Program-made: the position numbers and the translations under genes
Notes under the pieces: model-generated
What the model saw: the letters and a program-made list of their open reading frames with translations, nothing else
The model's database searches: none
What the model was told of the DNA's origin: nothing
Part shown: positions 8,252-19,380 of the stretch, piece after piece
Position numbering within the stretch: position 1 is the first letter of the stretch
Layout: each line of letters opens with the position of its first letter
Source of the DNA: Micromonospora olivasterospora
GTDB lineage: Bacteria; Actinomycetota; Actinomycetes; Mycobacteriales; Micromonosporaceae
Assembly: GCF_007830265.1 (NCBI RefSeq)
Contig: NZ_VLKE01000001.1
Span: forward strand, 4,030,001 to 4,094,000
DNA: 64,000 bases
Reading direction: 5' to 3'

Positions 8252-10134
8252 ATGACGCGACCCACGCCAGAGACACTCGCCCACTCCGCCAGGCGGGCCC
8301 GCACCGCCGCCGAGCCGACGACCGACGCCGACCGGGCCGCGCCGGCCGCCCGCCCCGCCGCCACCGCCCCGGCGGTACGGCAGTCCGAGCCCGTCCAGGT
8401 CTCCGGGGCCGGCTCCCTCGTGCGGTCTCTCGAGGCGCTCGGCGTGGACGTCGTCTTCGGCATCCCGGGCGGGGCGATCCTCCCGGCGTACGACCCGCTC
8501 TACGACTCCACCGTCCGGCACATCCTGGTCCGGCACGAGCAGGGCGCCGGCCACGCGGCCACGGGGTACGCGCAGGCCACCGGCAAGGTCGGGGTCTGCA
8601 TGGCCACCTCCGGCCCCGGCGCGACGAACCTGGTCACCCCGATCGCCGACGCGTACATGGACTCGGTGCCGATGGTGGCGATCACCGGCCAGGTCGCCCG
8701 GCCGGCGATCGGCACGGACGCCTTCCAGGAGGCCGACATCCAGGGCATCACCCTGCCGATCACCAAGCACAACTTCCTGGTGCAGACGGCCGAGGAGATC
8801 CCGCAGGTGCTCGCCGAGGCGTTCCACCTGGCCGCCACCGGGCGCCCCGGCCGGTCCTGGTGGACATCCCGAAGGACGTCCTCCAGGCGCAGACCACGTT
8901 CACCTGGCCGCCGACGCTGGACCTGCCCGGCTACCGGCCCACCCTGCACCCGCACGGCAAGCAGATCCGGGAGGCCGCCCGGCTGATGACCTCGGCCCGC
9001 CGCCCGGTGCTCTACGTCGGTGGCGGGGTGCTCAAGGCCGGGGCCACCGAGGGGCTGCGCCGGCTGGCCGAGCTGACCGGCATTCCGGTGGTCACCACCC
9101 TGATGGCGCTCGGCGCGTTCCCCGACTCGCACCGGCAGCACCTGGGCATGCCCGGCATGCACGGCACGGTCACGGCGGTCTACGGCCTGCAGCGGGCCGA
9201 CCTGATCGTGGCGCTGGGCGCCCGGTTCGACGACCGGGTCACCGGCCGGCTGGACACCTTCGCCCCGGACGCCGCCGTCGTGCACGCCGACATCGACCCG
9301 GCCGAGATCGGCAAGAACCGGCACGCGGACGTGCCGATCGTCGGCGACGCCCGGCACGTGATCGACGAGCTGATCGCCGCGGTCACCACCGAGCGGGCCG
9401 CCCACGAGCCGGCCGACCTCGCCGACTGGTGGAACCAGCTGGACGACCTGCGCCAGCGCTACCCGCTGGGGTACGAGGAGCCGGCCGACGGCACCCTGTC
9501 CCCGCAGTACGTGATCGAGCGGCTGGGCAAGATCGCCGGGCCGGACGCGATCTACGTCGCCGGGGTCGGGCAGCACCAGATGTGGGCCTCCCAGTTCATC
9601 TCGTACGAGAAGCCGTACACCTGGCTCAACTCCGGCGGCCTCGGCACGATGGGGTACGCGGTCCCGGCCGCGATGGGCGCCAAGGTGGGCCAGCCGGACA
9701 CGGTGGTCTGGGCGGTGGACGGCGACGGCTGCTTCCAGATGACCAACCAGGAGCTGGCCACCTGCGCCCTGGAGGGCATTCCCGTCAAGATCGCCGTGAT
9801 CAACAACGGCAACCTCGGGATGGTCCGGCAGTGGCAGACGCTGTTCTACAACGAGCGGTACTCCAACACCGAGCTCGGCACCCACAAGCACCGGATCCCG
9901 GACTTCGTCAAGCTCGCCGAGGCGCTCGGCTGCGTCGGCCTGCGCTGTGAGAACGCCGCCGACGTCGACAAGACCATCGAGGCGGCCATGGCGATCAACG
10001 ACGCCCCCGTCGTGATCGACTTCGTGGTCGGCAAGGACGCGATGGTGTGGCCGATGGTGGCCGCCGGCACCAGCAACGACGAGATCATGTTCGCCCGGGG
10101 CGTCCGCCCCGCGTTCGACGAGGACGAACTCTAA
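8252..10134 (+). CDS. ilvB: Acetolactate synthase large subunit (one-base frameshift near 8851)
   Basis: The first committed step of Val/Leu/Ile synthesis: condensation of pyruvate with pyruvate or 2-ketobutyrate, using ThDP, FAD and Mg. The N-terminal frame gives [19 protein letters not shown], the catalytic Glu region ([14 protein letters not shown]) and [17 protein letters not shown]. At about 8849-8853 the frame breaks: one missing C turns [13 protein letters not shown] into [12 protein letters not shown]. The rest is intact in the next frame, including the ThDP motif DGDGCFQM and [14 protein letters not shown]. With the base restored it is 627 residues, with a 45-residue Ala/Pro-rich N-terminal extension. 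The ATG at 8252 is preceded by GAAGG. It is followed 2 bases later by ilvN. The break is probably a sequencing error, since a true lesion would cause auxotrophy unless a paralogue exists. Confidence 0.9.
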
Positions 10135-10136
10135 TT

Positions 10137-10661
10137 ATGACGATTCAGACGTTGCACACGCTGTCCGTGCTGGTGGAGAACAAGCCGGGCGTCCTGGCCC
10201 GGGTCTCCGGGCTGTTCTCCCGGCGCGGCTTCAACATCGACAGCCTCGCCGTCGGCGAGACCGAGAACCCCGACGTCTCCCGGATCACCATCGTGGTCAA
10301 CGCCGAGTCGTCCCCCCTGGAGCAGGTCACCAAGCAGCTCAACAAGCTGGTCAACGTGCTCAAGATCGTGGAGCTGGACCCGCAGGTCTCGGTGGCCCGG
10401 GAACTGCTCCTGGTGAAGGTCCGCGCCGACCGCAGCGTCCGGGGGCAGGTGCTGGAGACGGTGAACCTGTTCCGCGCCCGGGTGGTCGACGTCGCGCCGG
10501 ACACGCTGACCATCGAGGCCACCGGCACCCCCGACAAGCTGGACGCGCTGCTGCGCGACCTCGAACCGTTCGGGATCAAGGAGATGGTGCAGTCGGGCAC
10601 GGTGGCGATCGGTCGCGGCTCGCGCTCGATCACCGCCGGCCCCGCCCTGCGCGCCGCATAA
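10137..10661 (+). CDS. ilvN: Acetolactate synthase small (regulatory) subunit
   Basis: 174 residues. The N-terminal ACT domain (LSVLVENKPGVLARVSGLFSRRGFNIDSLAV) binds valine for feedback inhibition and stimulates IlvB. The second half (ELLLVKVRADRS; FGIKEMVQSGTVAIGRGSRS) matches the ALS_ss_C domain. The ATG lies 2 bases after the ilvB stop, so the two subunits are translationally coupled. Length is typical. Confidence 0.97.
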   Translation: MTIQTLHTLSVLVENKPGVLARVSGLFSRRGFNIDSLAVGETENPDVSRITIVVNAESSPLEQVTKQLNKLVNVLKIVELDPQVSVARELLLVKVRADRSVRGQVLETVNLFRARVVDVAPDTLTIEATGTPDKLDALLRDLEPFGIKEMVQSGTVAIGRGSRSITAGPALRAA

Positions 10662-10693
10662 GTTCGACCATGCCGGCGCTGCGCGCCGTCTGA

Positions 10694-11767
<1,074 letters not shown>

Positions 11768-11823
11768 CCGGCGCCGTCCGGAGACCCGGACGGCCCGAAC
11801 CGGCACCCCCCGAGGCGTGCCCC

Positions 11824-11869
11824 GCGGTGGCCAGCCCGACGCCCCTCCCGGCGTCGGGCCGGCCACCGC
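11824..11869 (+). terminator. Terminator after ilvC
   Basis: Two stacked perfect stems, GCGGTGGCC and GCCCGACGCC (11824-11843), pair with 11850-11869 across single A and C mismatches, loop CCTCCC. About 19 pairs, followed by TGTCCGCTTT. The rest of the 309-base gap (11768-12076) up to serA holds no gene or recognised riboswitch. Confidence 0.75.
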
Positions 11870-12076
11870 TGTCCGCTTTCCCGTCCGGAACCCCCGTGCA
11901 TGTCGGGTTTGTGAGGGCGCTCACCCCTAGGTCGGGGTCACGCCGGCCGGCCTGCCCCCTACGATCGGCGGTAGGTGCGTAGCGGCGCACCAGACGGCCA
12001 TAGCACGACTGAGCGCGGGGCGCAGTGCGGCGTCCCGGCACCCCGGCCGACCGCCACCCGACCTCTACGAGGACCG

Positions 12077-13675
12077 ATGACTCCTGTCGTACTGATCGCC
12101 GAAGAACTCGCCCCCGCCGCCATCGAGGTGCTCGCCCACGACTTCGACGTCCGGCACGTTGACGGCACCGACCGCCCGGCCCTGCTCTCCGCTCTCTCCG
12201 AGGCCGACGCGGTGATCGTGCGCAGCGCCACACAGATCGACGCCGAGGCGATCGCCGCCGCGCCGCGGCTGAAGGTGGTCGCCCGGGCCGGCGTGGGCCT
12301 GGACAACGTCGAGGTACCGGCCGCCACCGCCCGGGGCGTCATGGTCGTCAACGCCCCCACCTCCAACATCGTCTCCGCCGCCGAGCAGGCCGTCGCGCTG
12401 CTGCTCGCCGTGGCGCGCAACACCGCCAGCGCCAGCGCCGCCCTCAAGGCCGGCGAGTGGAAGCGGTCCAAGTACACCGGCGTCGAGGTGCAGGGCAAGA
12501 CGGTGGGCGTGGTCGGCCTCGGCCGCATCGGCGTGCTCTTCGCGCAGCGGATCGCCGCCTTCGGCACCCGGCTGATCGCGTACGACCCGTACATCCAGCC
12601 GGCCCGCGCGGCCCAGCTCGGGGTGCGTCTGGTCGGGCTGGAGGAGCTGCTGCGGGAGAGCGACTTCATCTCGATCCACCTGCCGAAGACCCCGGAGACC
12701 GTGGGCCTGATCGGCGAGAAGGAGCTGGCGATCGTCAAGCCCGGCGTGCGGATCGTCAACGCCGCCCGGGGTGGCCTGGTCGACGAGCAGGCCCTCGCGG
12801 ACGCGATCGCCGAGGGCCGGGTGGCGGGCGCCGGCGTGGACGTGTACGCCAAGGAGCCGTGCACCTCCTCGCCGCTGTTCGCCTTCGACAACGTGGTGGC
12901 GACCCCGCACCTGGGCGCCTCCACCCACGAGGCGCAGGACAAGGCCGGCCTGGCCGTGGCCAGGAGCGTGAAGCTCGCCCTGCAGGGCGAGTTCGTGCCG
13001 GACGCGGTCAACGTGCAGGCCGGCGGCGTCGTCGCCGAGGACGTCCGCCCGCTGCTGCCGCTGGCGGAGAAGCTGGGCCGGGCGTTCACCGCCGTGGCCG
13101 GCGGGGTGGCTGCCAGCGTCACCGTGGAGGTGCGCGGCGAGATCGTCAACCACGACGTCTCGGTGCTCAAGCTCGCCGCCACCAAGGGGCTGTTCAGCTC
13201 CGTGGTGGAGGAGCAGGTCACCTACGTCAACGCGCCGCACCTGGCCGCCGAGCGCGGCGTCGAGGTCACCCTGACCAGCCCGGCCGAGACGGTGGAGCAC
13301 CCGAACCTGGTGACCGTCCGCGGCGCCCTGCCGGACGGCCGCACGGTCAGCGTCTCGGGCACCGTGTCGCACGCGGGCTCGCGGGACGTCATCAAGCTGA
13401 CCGAGGTGGACGGCTTCGACGTGGAGATCGGCGCGGAGGGCATCCTGCTCTTCCTGCGCTACGTCGACCGGCCGGGCGTGGTCGGCACCGTCGGTACGCT
13501 GCTCGGCGCGGCCGGCATCAACATCGCGGCGATGCAGGTCGCCCGCCGGGAGGCCGGCGGCGAGACGCTGATGACCCTCACCGTCGACCAGGCGCTCGGC
13601 GCGGACCTGCTCACCTCGGCCGCCGACTCGATCGGCGCGGTGTCGGCCAGCGCCGCCGACCTGCGCGACGAGTAG
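12077..13675 (+). CDS. serA: D-3-phosphoglycerate dehydrogenase, long type with ACT domain
   Basis: 532 residues, the length of the actinobacterial type. It oxidises 3-phosphoglycerate to 3-phosphohydroxypyruvate, the first step of serine synthesis. Order: substrate half (VIVRSATQID), NAD-binding VGLGRIGVLFAQRIAAFG, catalytic NAARGGLVDEQAL and TPHLGASTHEAQ, an intervening allosteric domain (residues about 320-450) and a C-terminal ACT domain (LRYVDRPGVVGTVGTLLG) that senses serine. ATG 12077 has GAGGA upstream. It lies between ilvC and leuB as in mycobacteria. Confidence 0.97.
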   Translation: MTPVVLIAEELAPAAIEVLAHDFDVRHVDGTDRPALLSALSEADAVIVRSATQIDAEAIAAAPRLKVVARAGVGLDNVEVPAATARGVMVVNAPTSNIVSAAEQAVALLLAVARNTASASAALKAGEWKRSKYTGVEVQGKTVGVVGLGRIGVLFAQRIAAFGTRLIAYDPYIQPARAAQLGVRLVGLEELLRESDFISIHLPKTPETVGLIGEKELAIVKPGVRIVNAARGGLVDEQALADAIAEGRVAGAGVDVYAKEPCTSSPLFAFDNVVATPHLGASTHEAQDKAGLAVARSVKLALQGEFVPDAVNVQAGGVVAEDVRPLLPLAEKLGRAFTAVAGGVAASVTVEVRGEIVNHDVSVLKLAATKGLFSSVVEEQVTYVNAPHLAAERGVEVTLTSPAETVEHPNLVTVRGALPDGRTVSVSGTVSHAGSRDVIKLTEVDGFDVEIGAEGILLFLRYVDRPGVVGTVGTLLGAAGINIAAMQVARREAGGETLMTLTVDQALGADLLTSAADSIGAVSASAADLRDE

Positions 13676-13736
13676 GGCCGACCCGCCCGCGACGGGCGGA
13701 TTCCGGGCGGGATCGTCCCGTCCACGCACGACACCC

Positions 13737-13766
13737 GAGGGGCCCGGCCACATGGCCGGGCCCCTC
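13737..13766. terminator. Bidirectional terminator between serA and the convergent small gene
   Basis: A perfect 13-bp stem (GAGGGGCCCGGCC, 13737-13749, with 13754-13766) around ACAT. It lies between the serA stop and the end of the minus-strand gene at 13791, and serves both. Confidence 0.75.
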
Positions 13767-13790
13767 GCCGTTTCGGGGAAATGTGTCGGG

Positions 13791-14144
13791 TCAGCGCCGC
13801 GCGGGGGCGGGCGGCGGGTAGACGGAGCCGTCCTGGTAGTCGAAGAGCATCAGGTTGTGCTCTCCGGCGAGCCGCTCGATGTCGAGCAGCACCTGGTCCT
13901 CGCAGGCCGGGTTGAGGTTCATGACGATGTGGTCGGCGGTCGCGTGCAGCGGCGACACCTCCCACGGCGATCCCTCGCCCGCCCGGTCCGGATAGTTGGC
14001 CGTGATCGCCCGGTAGAAGCCGACGACCCGCGGGTCCGGGTAGCGTTCGCCGTGCTGCCCCTGTCGGCACCGTTGCACCGCTGCCCGCACGTCCGCGGGC
14101 GTGGCCCCGTCCGGGAGGGCCCACACGCTCAGATCGAAACTCAC
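13791..14144 (-). CDS. Small conserved hypothetical protein
   Basis: 117 residues from the GTG at 14144 (VSFDLSVWALPDGATPADVRAA). CACGCT ends 7 bases upstream, fitting a leaderless start; an ATG at 14180 would add 12 residues. No signal peptide or membrane segment. Contains RYPDPRVVGFYRAITANYPD, SPLHATADHIVMNLN and a Pro-rich end. I recognise the type from other actinomycetes but not a function. Single gene between two terminators. Confidence 0.65.
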   Translation of the reverse strand: MSFDLSVWALPDGATPADVRAAVQRCRQGQHGERYPDPRVVGFYRAITANYPDRAGEGSPWEVSPLHATADHIVMNLNPACEDQVLLDIERLAGEHNLMLFDYQDGSVYPPPAPARR

Positions 14145-14523
14145 GGCGGACAGCGTGCCATCTTGCGGCCGGGAAGTCATGGCGACCCCGCCGTAGGTAA
14201 GCCGGGAACGTTCCAAATCGTCCCGGCAGGACGGTCCGCTGTGGAGACTCTTGCGTCGAGTCGCGTCGATTCGATAGCGTACTCGTGCGGTCACTGGCTG
14301 AGTTCGGTCGTCGGCCCGTCTTCGGGTGGCGTGGTCAGACGCCGGGCCCGACCAGTCCGCGCCCCTCGATTGCGCGAGCCATGCGCACTCGTCGCTGACC
14401 GGCCCCCACGATCGTTGCCGCGACCGTGGGGGCCGATCGCGGGCCGCCCGCGGCCCGGGCGCGAATCCGGCCGGAGGGCCGCCCGACCCGGCCCGCGAAC
14501 GGCACGCCGGCGGGCGGCGACGG
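14145..14523 (-). terminator. Gene-free gap holding the apbE terminator (hairpin at 14401-14434)
   Basis: The hairpin GGCCCCCACG (14401-14410) with CGTGGGGGCC (14425-14434) terminates apbE. Apart from it and the start region of the minus-strand small gene, I see nothing coding. The middle contains TTCGATAGCG-like AT-richer sequence (14268-14280) but no promoter pair I would defend. Confidence 0.55.
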
Positions 14524-15395
14524 TCAGGGGCGACGGTGGGCGAACAGCGCCCGGTAGTCCGAGCCGTTGCGGAACCAGACGAGCCCCGTCGGGCCGGCGG
14601 CGTAGAGCGCGGTGGCGTACGCGTCGGCCACCGCGAGGTCCGGGCCGATCACGGTGGCGGAGACGAGTTGGTCGGCCGGCTCCCCGGTGTGCGGGTCGAC
14701 GACGTGTCCCCGCCGCCCGCTCACGCCCGAGGTGCCCACCGCGCCGGCCGTCATCTCCAGCACCAGCGGGGGCCGGCGAGCGTCGGTGGGGTGGTGCACG
14801 GCGACGCGCCACGGGCCGCCGTGCGGGGCGTGGCCGCGTACCACGAGGTCGGCCCCGTGAGCACGGCGTAGTCGTCGATGCCGGCGGCGCGCAGCCGGGC
14901 CGCGGCCCGCTCCACCGCCCAGCCGCCGAGCAGGCCACCCGGGTCGAAGCCGCCCGGCACGGCCCAGGCGTCGAACCATCCGTCGGTCGCGGCCCGCATC
15001 GCGGCGCAGCGGTCCACCAGGTCGGCCAGCGGCGGGTACGACTCGGGGCTGATCTCTCCCCGGCGCAGCCGGGACACGAGGCTGCCGGGTCGGGTCGGGC
15101 CGTACGTGAGGTCGATGGCCCGCAGCTCGCCGACGGCGTCCGCCAGCGCCTCGCCGACGCCGCGTCGGCCCTGCCGGTCCGGCGCGTTGAGCAGCAGCGT
15201 GTACTCCGCGGTGGCGGTGCGCACGGTGTGCCGCACGACGATCCGGTCGACGGGGGCGACGGAGCGGTCGAGGCGGTGGCTGCGGGCGCCGAGCCGCAGG
15301 TCGGGGCGCCGGCTGCGGAAGCCGACCTGATCCACCCAGCGCGTCCGCGGCTGCTCGTCGGTCCAGCGGGGGCGGGGCTGCTCGTCGATGCGCAT
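14524..15395 (-). CDS. ApbE-family FAD:protein FMN transferase (one-base frameshift near 14854)
   Basis: About 290 residues once one G is restored. ApbE proteins attach FMN to Thr residues of flavoproteins. Seen: [63 protein letters not shown], then after the break [48 protein letters not shown] (the Mg/FAD loop) and a C-terminal helix. The break lies in a run of four C (plus strand 14853-14856), where a fifth would restore [12 protein letters not shown] 15395 has AAGGAG 7 bases upstream. The N-terminus lacks a lipoprotein signal, so the protein is probably cytosolic. Target unknown. Confidence 0.85.
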
Positions 15396-15618
15396 GGCCT
15401 GCTCCTTCGCTGACGGCGCCGCAGCGCTGCGGTGGTGTCCGGTACGGGCGCCCGGGACGCGCTCGGCACCGACGCTAGGCTGCGAAGATAATCGCTCCAT
15501 GAGTCTGACCTGGGAACCTTCTGTGCATCCGACTTTCCCGGGATGTGGAAGAGGTGTACCGGGACGCGGGACGGAGTCGTACGGTTGCGGGGAACGCCGA
15601 GGTGAGGGAGCGCAGGAC

Positions 15619-16650
15619 GTGGCACGGATCGCGGTGGTGGCCGGGGACGGGATCGGGCCCGAGGTGGTCGCGCAGGCCCGGAAGGTCATCGACGCCGTGC
15701 TCCCCGGGGTGGAGGCCACGGAGTACGACCTCGGCGCCGCCCGGTACCACCGCACGGGCGAGGTGCTGCCCGACTCCGTCCTGGCTGAGCTCGCCGGGCA
15801 CGACGCGATCCTGCTGGGCGCGGTCGGCGACCCGAGCGTCCCGCCGGGCGTGCTGGAGCGGGGCCTGCTGCTCAAGCTCCGGTTCGCCTTCGACCAGTAC
15901 GTCAACCTGCGCCCGTCGCGGCTCTGGCCGGGCGTCTCCGGCCCGCTGGCGAGCGTGAAGCCCGGCGAGGTCGACCTGGTCGTGGTGCGGGAGGGCACCG
16001 AGGGGCTGTACACCGGCGCCGGCGGCGCGCTGCACCGGAACACCCCGGCCGAGGTCGCCACGGAGGAGAGCCTGAACACCCGGCACGGGGTGGAGCGGGT
16101 GATCCGGGACGCGTTCGCCCGCGCGGAACGCCGCGAGCGGCGCAAGGTCACCCTCGTGCACAAGACCAACGTGCTGACCCACGCCGGGTCGCTCTGGGCC
16201 CGCGCGTTCGAGGCGGTGGCCGCCGAGCACCCCGACGTCGCCACCGAGTACCAGCACGTCGACGCGGCCGCGATGTTCCTGGTCACCCAGCCCCAGCGGT
16301 ACGACGTCGTGGTCACCGACAACCTCTTCGGCGACATCCTCACCGACATCGCCGCGGCGGTGACCGGCGGCATCGGGCTGGCCGCCAGCGGCTGCATCAA
16401 CCCCGAGGGGCGCTACCCGTCGATGTTCGAGCCGGTCCACGGCTCCGCGCCGGACATCGCCGGCCAGGGCGTCGCCGACCCGGTCGCCGCGGTCCTCTCC
16501 GCCGCCCTGCTGCTCGACCAGCTCGGGCACGCCGAGGCCGCCGCGCGGGTGACCGCCGCCGTCGGCACGGAGCTGGCCAACCGGGCCCCGAACGTACCGC
16601 TGCGCACCGCCGAGGTGGGCGACCGGCTCGCCGCGTACGCGGTGGCCTGA
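15619..16650 (+). CDS. leuB: 3-isopropylmalate dehydrogenase
   Basis: 343 residues. It oxidises and decarboxylates 3-isopropylmalate to 2-ketoisocaproate in leucine synthesis. Motifs: [100 protein letters not shown] and [17 protein letters not shown] 15619 has GAGGGAG 8 bases upstream. The 223-base leader (15396-15618) contains GCTAGGCTGCGAAGATAAT, with TAGGCT a possible -10, and short ORFs I do not trust. Confidence 0.96.
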   Translation: MARIAVVAGDGIGPEVVAQARKVIDAVLPGVEATEYDLGAARYHRTGEVLPDSVLAELAGHDAILLGAVGDPSVPPGVLERGLLLKLRFAFDQYVNLRPSRLWPGVSGPLASVKPGEVDLVVVREGTEGLYTGAGGALHRNTPAEVATEESLNTRHGVERVIRDAFARAERRERRKVTLVHKTNVLTHAGSLWARAFEAVAAEHPDVATEYQHVDAAAMFLVTQPQRYDVVVTDNLFGDILTDIAAAVTGGIGLAASGCINPEGRYPSMFEPVHGSAPDIAGQGVADPVAAVLSAALLLDQLGHAEAAARVTAAVGTELANRAPNVPLRTAEVGDRLAAYAVA

Positions 16651-16668
16651 CGCGGGTCCCCGCACCGC

Positions 16669-16687
16669 GGACGCCCGGCAGGCGTCC
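16669..16687 (+). terminator. Small hairpin after leuB
   Basis: GGACGCC (16669-16675) and GGCGTCC (16681-16687), loop CGGCA, 18 bases after the leuB stop. Modest stem; may attenuate rather than stop transcription into ilvE. Confidence 0.45.
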
Positions 16688-16829
16688 GATCTGCCCGAAC
16701 GCGCGTGCGCAGCGCCCCGTTCGCCGGTACCGACCTACCTGCTGAACGACCGCTCGGGGTAAGTTTCTGGCAAACAGTGAAGTCGGCGTGCGGTCCCGCG
16801 CGCCGTTGTTCCGCAGGGAGGCACGCGCG

Positions 16830-17927
16830 ATGAGCGGTGGTGACAAGCTCGACTTCGAGATCCGTCCGAATCCCGCGCCGGTATCCGTCGCCGACCGGGC
16901 CGCCCTGCTCGCCAACCCGGGCTTCGGGCGGGTCTTCACCGACCACATGGTCACGATCCACTACGCCGACGGCAAGGGCTGGTACGACGCCCGGGTCGAG
17001 GCGCGCGGGCCCATCCCGCTGGACCCGGCCGCCGCCGTGCTGCACTACGCGCAGGAGATCTTCGAGGGGCTCAAGGCGTACCGGACGGCCGACGGCGGGG
17101 TGACCCTGTTCCGGCCGCAGGCCAACGCCGCCCGGTTCGCCGCCTCCGCCCGCCGGATGGCGATGCCGGAGTTGCCCCCGGAGGCGTTCGTGGAGTCGCT
17201 GCGCAGGCTTGTCGAGATCGACCGCGACTGGGTCCCGGAGAGCGACGACGGCAGCCTCTACCTGCGGCCGTTCATGTTCGCCAGCGAGGTCTTCCTCGGC
17301 GTCCGCCCGGCCAACGAATACCTCTACGTGGTCATCGCCTCGCCGGCCGGGGCGTACTTCCCCGGCGGGGTCAGGCCGGTGACGGTCTGGGTCTCGCCGG
17401 ACTACACCCGCGCGGCCCCCGGCGGCACGGGCGCGGCGAAGTGCGGTGGCAACTATGCCGCCTCGCTCGCGGCGCAGGCCGAGGCGATCGAGGCGGGCTG
17501 CGACCAGGTGGTGTTCCTGGACGCGGTGGAGCGACGCTTCGTCGACGAGCTGGGCGGGATGAACGTCTTCTTCGTCTACGACGACGACACCCTGGTCACC
17601 CCGCCGCTGACCGGCACGATACTGCCCGGCATCACCCGGGACGCCGTCCTCACGCTGGCCGCCGAGGCCGGCCTCCAGGTGCGGGAGCAGCCGGTCAGCT
17701 TCGCCGACTGGCAGGCCGACGCGGTCAGCGGCCGGCTGCGGGAGGTCTTCGCCTGCGGCACCGCGGCGGTGATCACGCCGATCGGCGGGGTCCGTTTCCC
17801 CGACGGCGAGTTCCTCGTCGGCGGCGGCGAGCCGGGCCGCGCCACCATGGCGCTGCGCCAGCAGCTGGTCGACATCCAGCGTGGCCGGGCCGCCGACCCG
17901 CACGACTGGGTCGTCCGGGTCCGCTGA
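16830..17927 (+). CDS. ilvE: Branched-chain amino acid aminotransferase
   Basis: 365 residues, class IV PLP aminotransferase of the eukaryote-like BCAT type. It catalyses the last step for Val, Leu and Ile. Motifs: [29 protein letters not shown], the PLP-binding Lys in [38 protein letters not shown] and [15 protein letters not shown] 16830 follows CAGGGAGG by 8 bases. It lies 179 bases after leuB on the same strand. Confidence 0.96.
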   Translation: MSGGDKLDFEIRPNPAPVSVADRAALLANPGFGRVFTDHMVTIHYADGKGWYDARVEARGPIPLDPAAAVLHYAQEIFEGLKAYRTADGGVTLFRPQANAARFAASARRMAMPELPPEAFVESLRRLVEIDRDWVPESDDGSLYLRPFMFASEVFLGVRPANEYLYVVIASPAGAYFPGGVRPVTVWVSPDYTRAAPGGTGAAKCGGNYAASLAAQAEAIEAGCDQVVFLDAVERRFVDELGGMNVFFVYDDDTLVTPPLTGTILPGITRDAVLTLAAEAGLQVREQPVSFADWQADAVSGRLREVFACGTAAVITPIGGVRFPDGEFLVGGGEPGRATMALRQQLVDIQRGRAADPHDWVVRVR

Positions 17928-17935
17928 CCGCCGGC

Positions 17936-17967
17936 GCGCCCGGGGCGTCCACGTACGCCCCGGGCGC
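17936..17967. terminator. Terminator between ilvE and the convergent phosphatase gene
   Basis: A perfect 13-bp stem, arms 17936-17948 and 17955-17967 (GCGCCCGGGGCGT), loop CCACGT, between two convergent stop codons. Confidence 0.75.
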
Positions 17968-17999
17968 GATCCGGCCGGAGTCACCCTCCCGGGTGGGGC

Positions 18000-18740
18000 T
18001 CACTCCAGCAGGTGGGCGCGGAGCGCGGCGAGCTGGGCGGCGCTGACCCCGGCGTGCCGCAGGTAGCCCTCCACCGAGCCGTGCCCCTGCCGCAGCTCGG
18101 TGAGGAAGAGCGTCATCGCCTCGGCCGGCGACGCCAGGAACGGCGCCGGCAGCTCCTCGCCCTCGGGCGTCGTGGCGGCCACCCACGCGCTGAACCGCTC
18201 CGACGCCTCGGTGCTCAGCGCGTAGTCCGTGGCGATGTCGGCGTCGCTCACCCCGAGCGCCGCCAGCGTCAGCGCGCAGACGATGCCGGTGCGGTCCTTG
18301 CCGGCCACGCAGTGCACCACGACCGGTGCGTTCGCGCTGTCGGCGATCAGCCCGACCGCCTCGGCCAGCCCCGCCGCGCCGGTCCCGGCCAGGTCCGCGT
18401 ACCGGTCGGCGAGGTAGCGGGCCAGGCTCGTGTCGGGCTCGTACGGCGCCTGCGCCCAGTCGGCGTGCTCCGGGTGGATGTGCCGGTAGGCGAGCCCGTC
18501 GAGTTCCGGGACCCGGCCGTCCCGGGTCACCTCCTCGGGACGGCGCAGGTCGATGACGGTCCGGACGCCGAGGGCGACGAAGGCGTCCCGGTCCGCGCCG
18601 TCGATGCGGTGCGGGGAGTCGGAGCGGTAGAGCCGGGCCCAGCGCACGGCGCGCCCGTCGCGGGTCGGATAGCCGCCCACGTCCCGGAAGTTGAACATGG
18701 CGGAGAAGGGGATCCTGCGGTTGACCTCTGTCGCGTCCAC
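18000..18740 (-). CDS. Tyrosine-protein phosphatase (Y_phosphatase3 type)
   Basis: 246 residues. The N-terminal FNFRDVGGYPTRDGRAVRWARLYRSD is the family signature. The catalytic P-loop VVVHCVAGKDRTGIVCAL carries the CX5R motif (Cys and Arg present), and DLRRPEEV precedes it. It resembles PtpB-like dual phosphatases of actinobacteria. No signal peptide. GTG 18740 has TACCGT six bases upstream (leaderless pattern). Substrate unknown. Confidence 0.88.
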   Translation of the reverse strand: MDATEVNRRIPFSAMFNFRDVGGYPTRDGRAVRWARLYRSDSPHRIDGADRDAFVALGVRTVIDLRRPEEVTRDGRVPELDGLAYRHIHPEHADWAQAPYEPDTSLARYLADRYADLAGTGAAGLAEAVGLIADSANAPVVVHCVAGKDRTGIVCALTLAALGVSDADIATDYALSTEASERFSAWVAATTPEGEELPAPFLASPAEAMTLFLTELRQGHGSVEGYLRHAGVSAAQLAALRAHLLE

Positions 18741-18782
18741 GCCGACACGGTAACGGCCGGCGGCTCGCGGTGGCGGACCGGT

Positions 18783-19241
18783 TCAGCGCGCGGTGCCCGG
18801 GGGCAGGTCGGCGTAGCTGGCGTCGTAGTAGCCGCCGAGCCGGTCCCGGTACGCCGGGTCCCCGTGGCTGTTCCCGTCGTACTCGGGCGCGGCCCTGATC
18901 TGGTCGCGCGTCCGGTCGACGTGGACCTCGCGGGCGTCGTGGTCGACGTGGCTGACCGTGCCGGCCGGCAGCATGACCTTCCTGCCGAAGATCCACCGCC
19001 CCGTGTCGACCACCAGGTAGCTCCCGCCGACCTCGTGGCTGGCGCTGTCGATCTTCCCAATCCCGCCGTCGGTGGCCTCGACGCGGTAGCCGACGAGGTC
19101 GACGTCGGTGGCCGAGGACTGGTCGCGGTAGCTCCAGGGGTCGAAGGCGCCGGCGGGGGCGCCGCCGGCGACGGCGCCCTGGCCTCCGGCGACCAGGGGA
19201 TCGGGGCTGGCGTGCACGGCGCGCGGGTCGAGCGGGTTCAT
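18783..19241 (-). CDS. PRC-barrel domain protein
   Basis: 152 residues. After a 45-residue Ala/Gly-rich start comes a PRC-barrel-like core (DLVGYRVEATDGGIGKIDS, SYLVVDTGRWIFGRKVMLPAG, VSHVDHDAREVHVDRTRDQI), then a Tyr/Asp-rich tail. Such proteins in actinomycetes are often stress-related; the role is not known. ATG 19241 is preceded by AGGAG at 7 bases. It reads in the same direction as ahpC-ahpD but a terminator separates them. Confidence 0.75.
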   Translation of the reverse strand: MNPLDPRAVHASPDPLVAGGQGAVAGGAPAGAFDPWSYRDQSSATDVDLVGYRVEATDGGIGKIDSASHEVGGSYLVVDTGRWIFGRKVMLPAGTVSHVDHDAREVHVDRTRDQIRAAPEYDGNSHGDPAYRDRLGGYYDASYADLPPGTAR

Positions 19242-19334
19242 GGGTGACTCCTGGGTCGCCTCGGGGAGAGCGGGTGTCCGTGGAGACACGTACCCGGGTC
19301 CGTCCGCACCTACACGCCCGGCGGAGACGGCGCC

Positions 19335-19366
19335 GGGCCGGCGCCGCGTGCGTGCGGCGCCGGCCC
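19335..19366 (-). terminator. Terminator after ahpD
   Basis: A perfect 13-bp GC stem (GGGCCGGCGCCGC with its complement, arms 19335-19347 and 19354-19366), loop GTGCGT, 15 bases past the ahpD stop. Confidence 0.75.
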
Positions 19367-19380
19367 GTCGGGCGTACGGC

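Noticed and set aside
11768..12076. A riboswitch upstream of serA
   Set aside because: Only the ilvC terminator and GC-rich sequence; no conserved core of a known riboswitch class seen.
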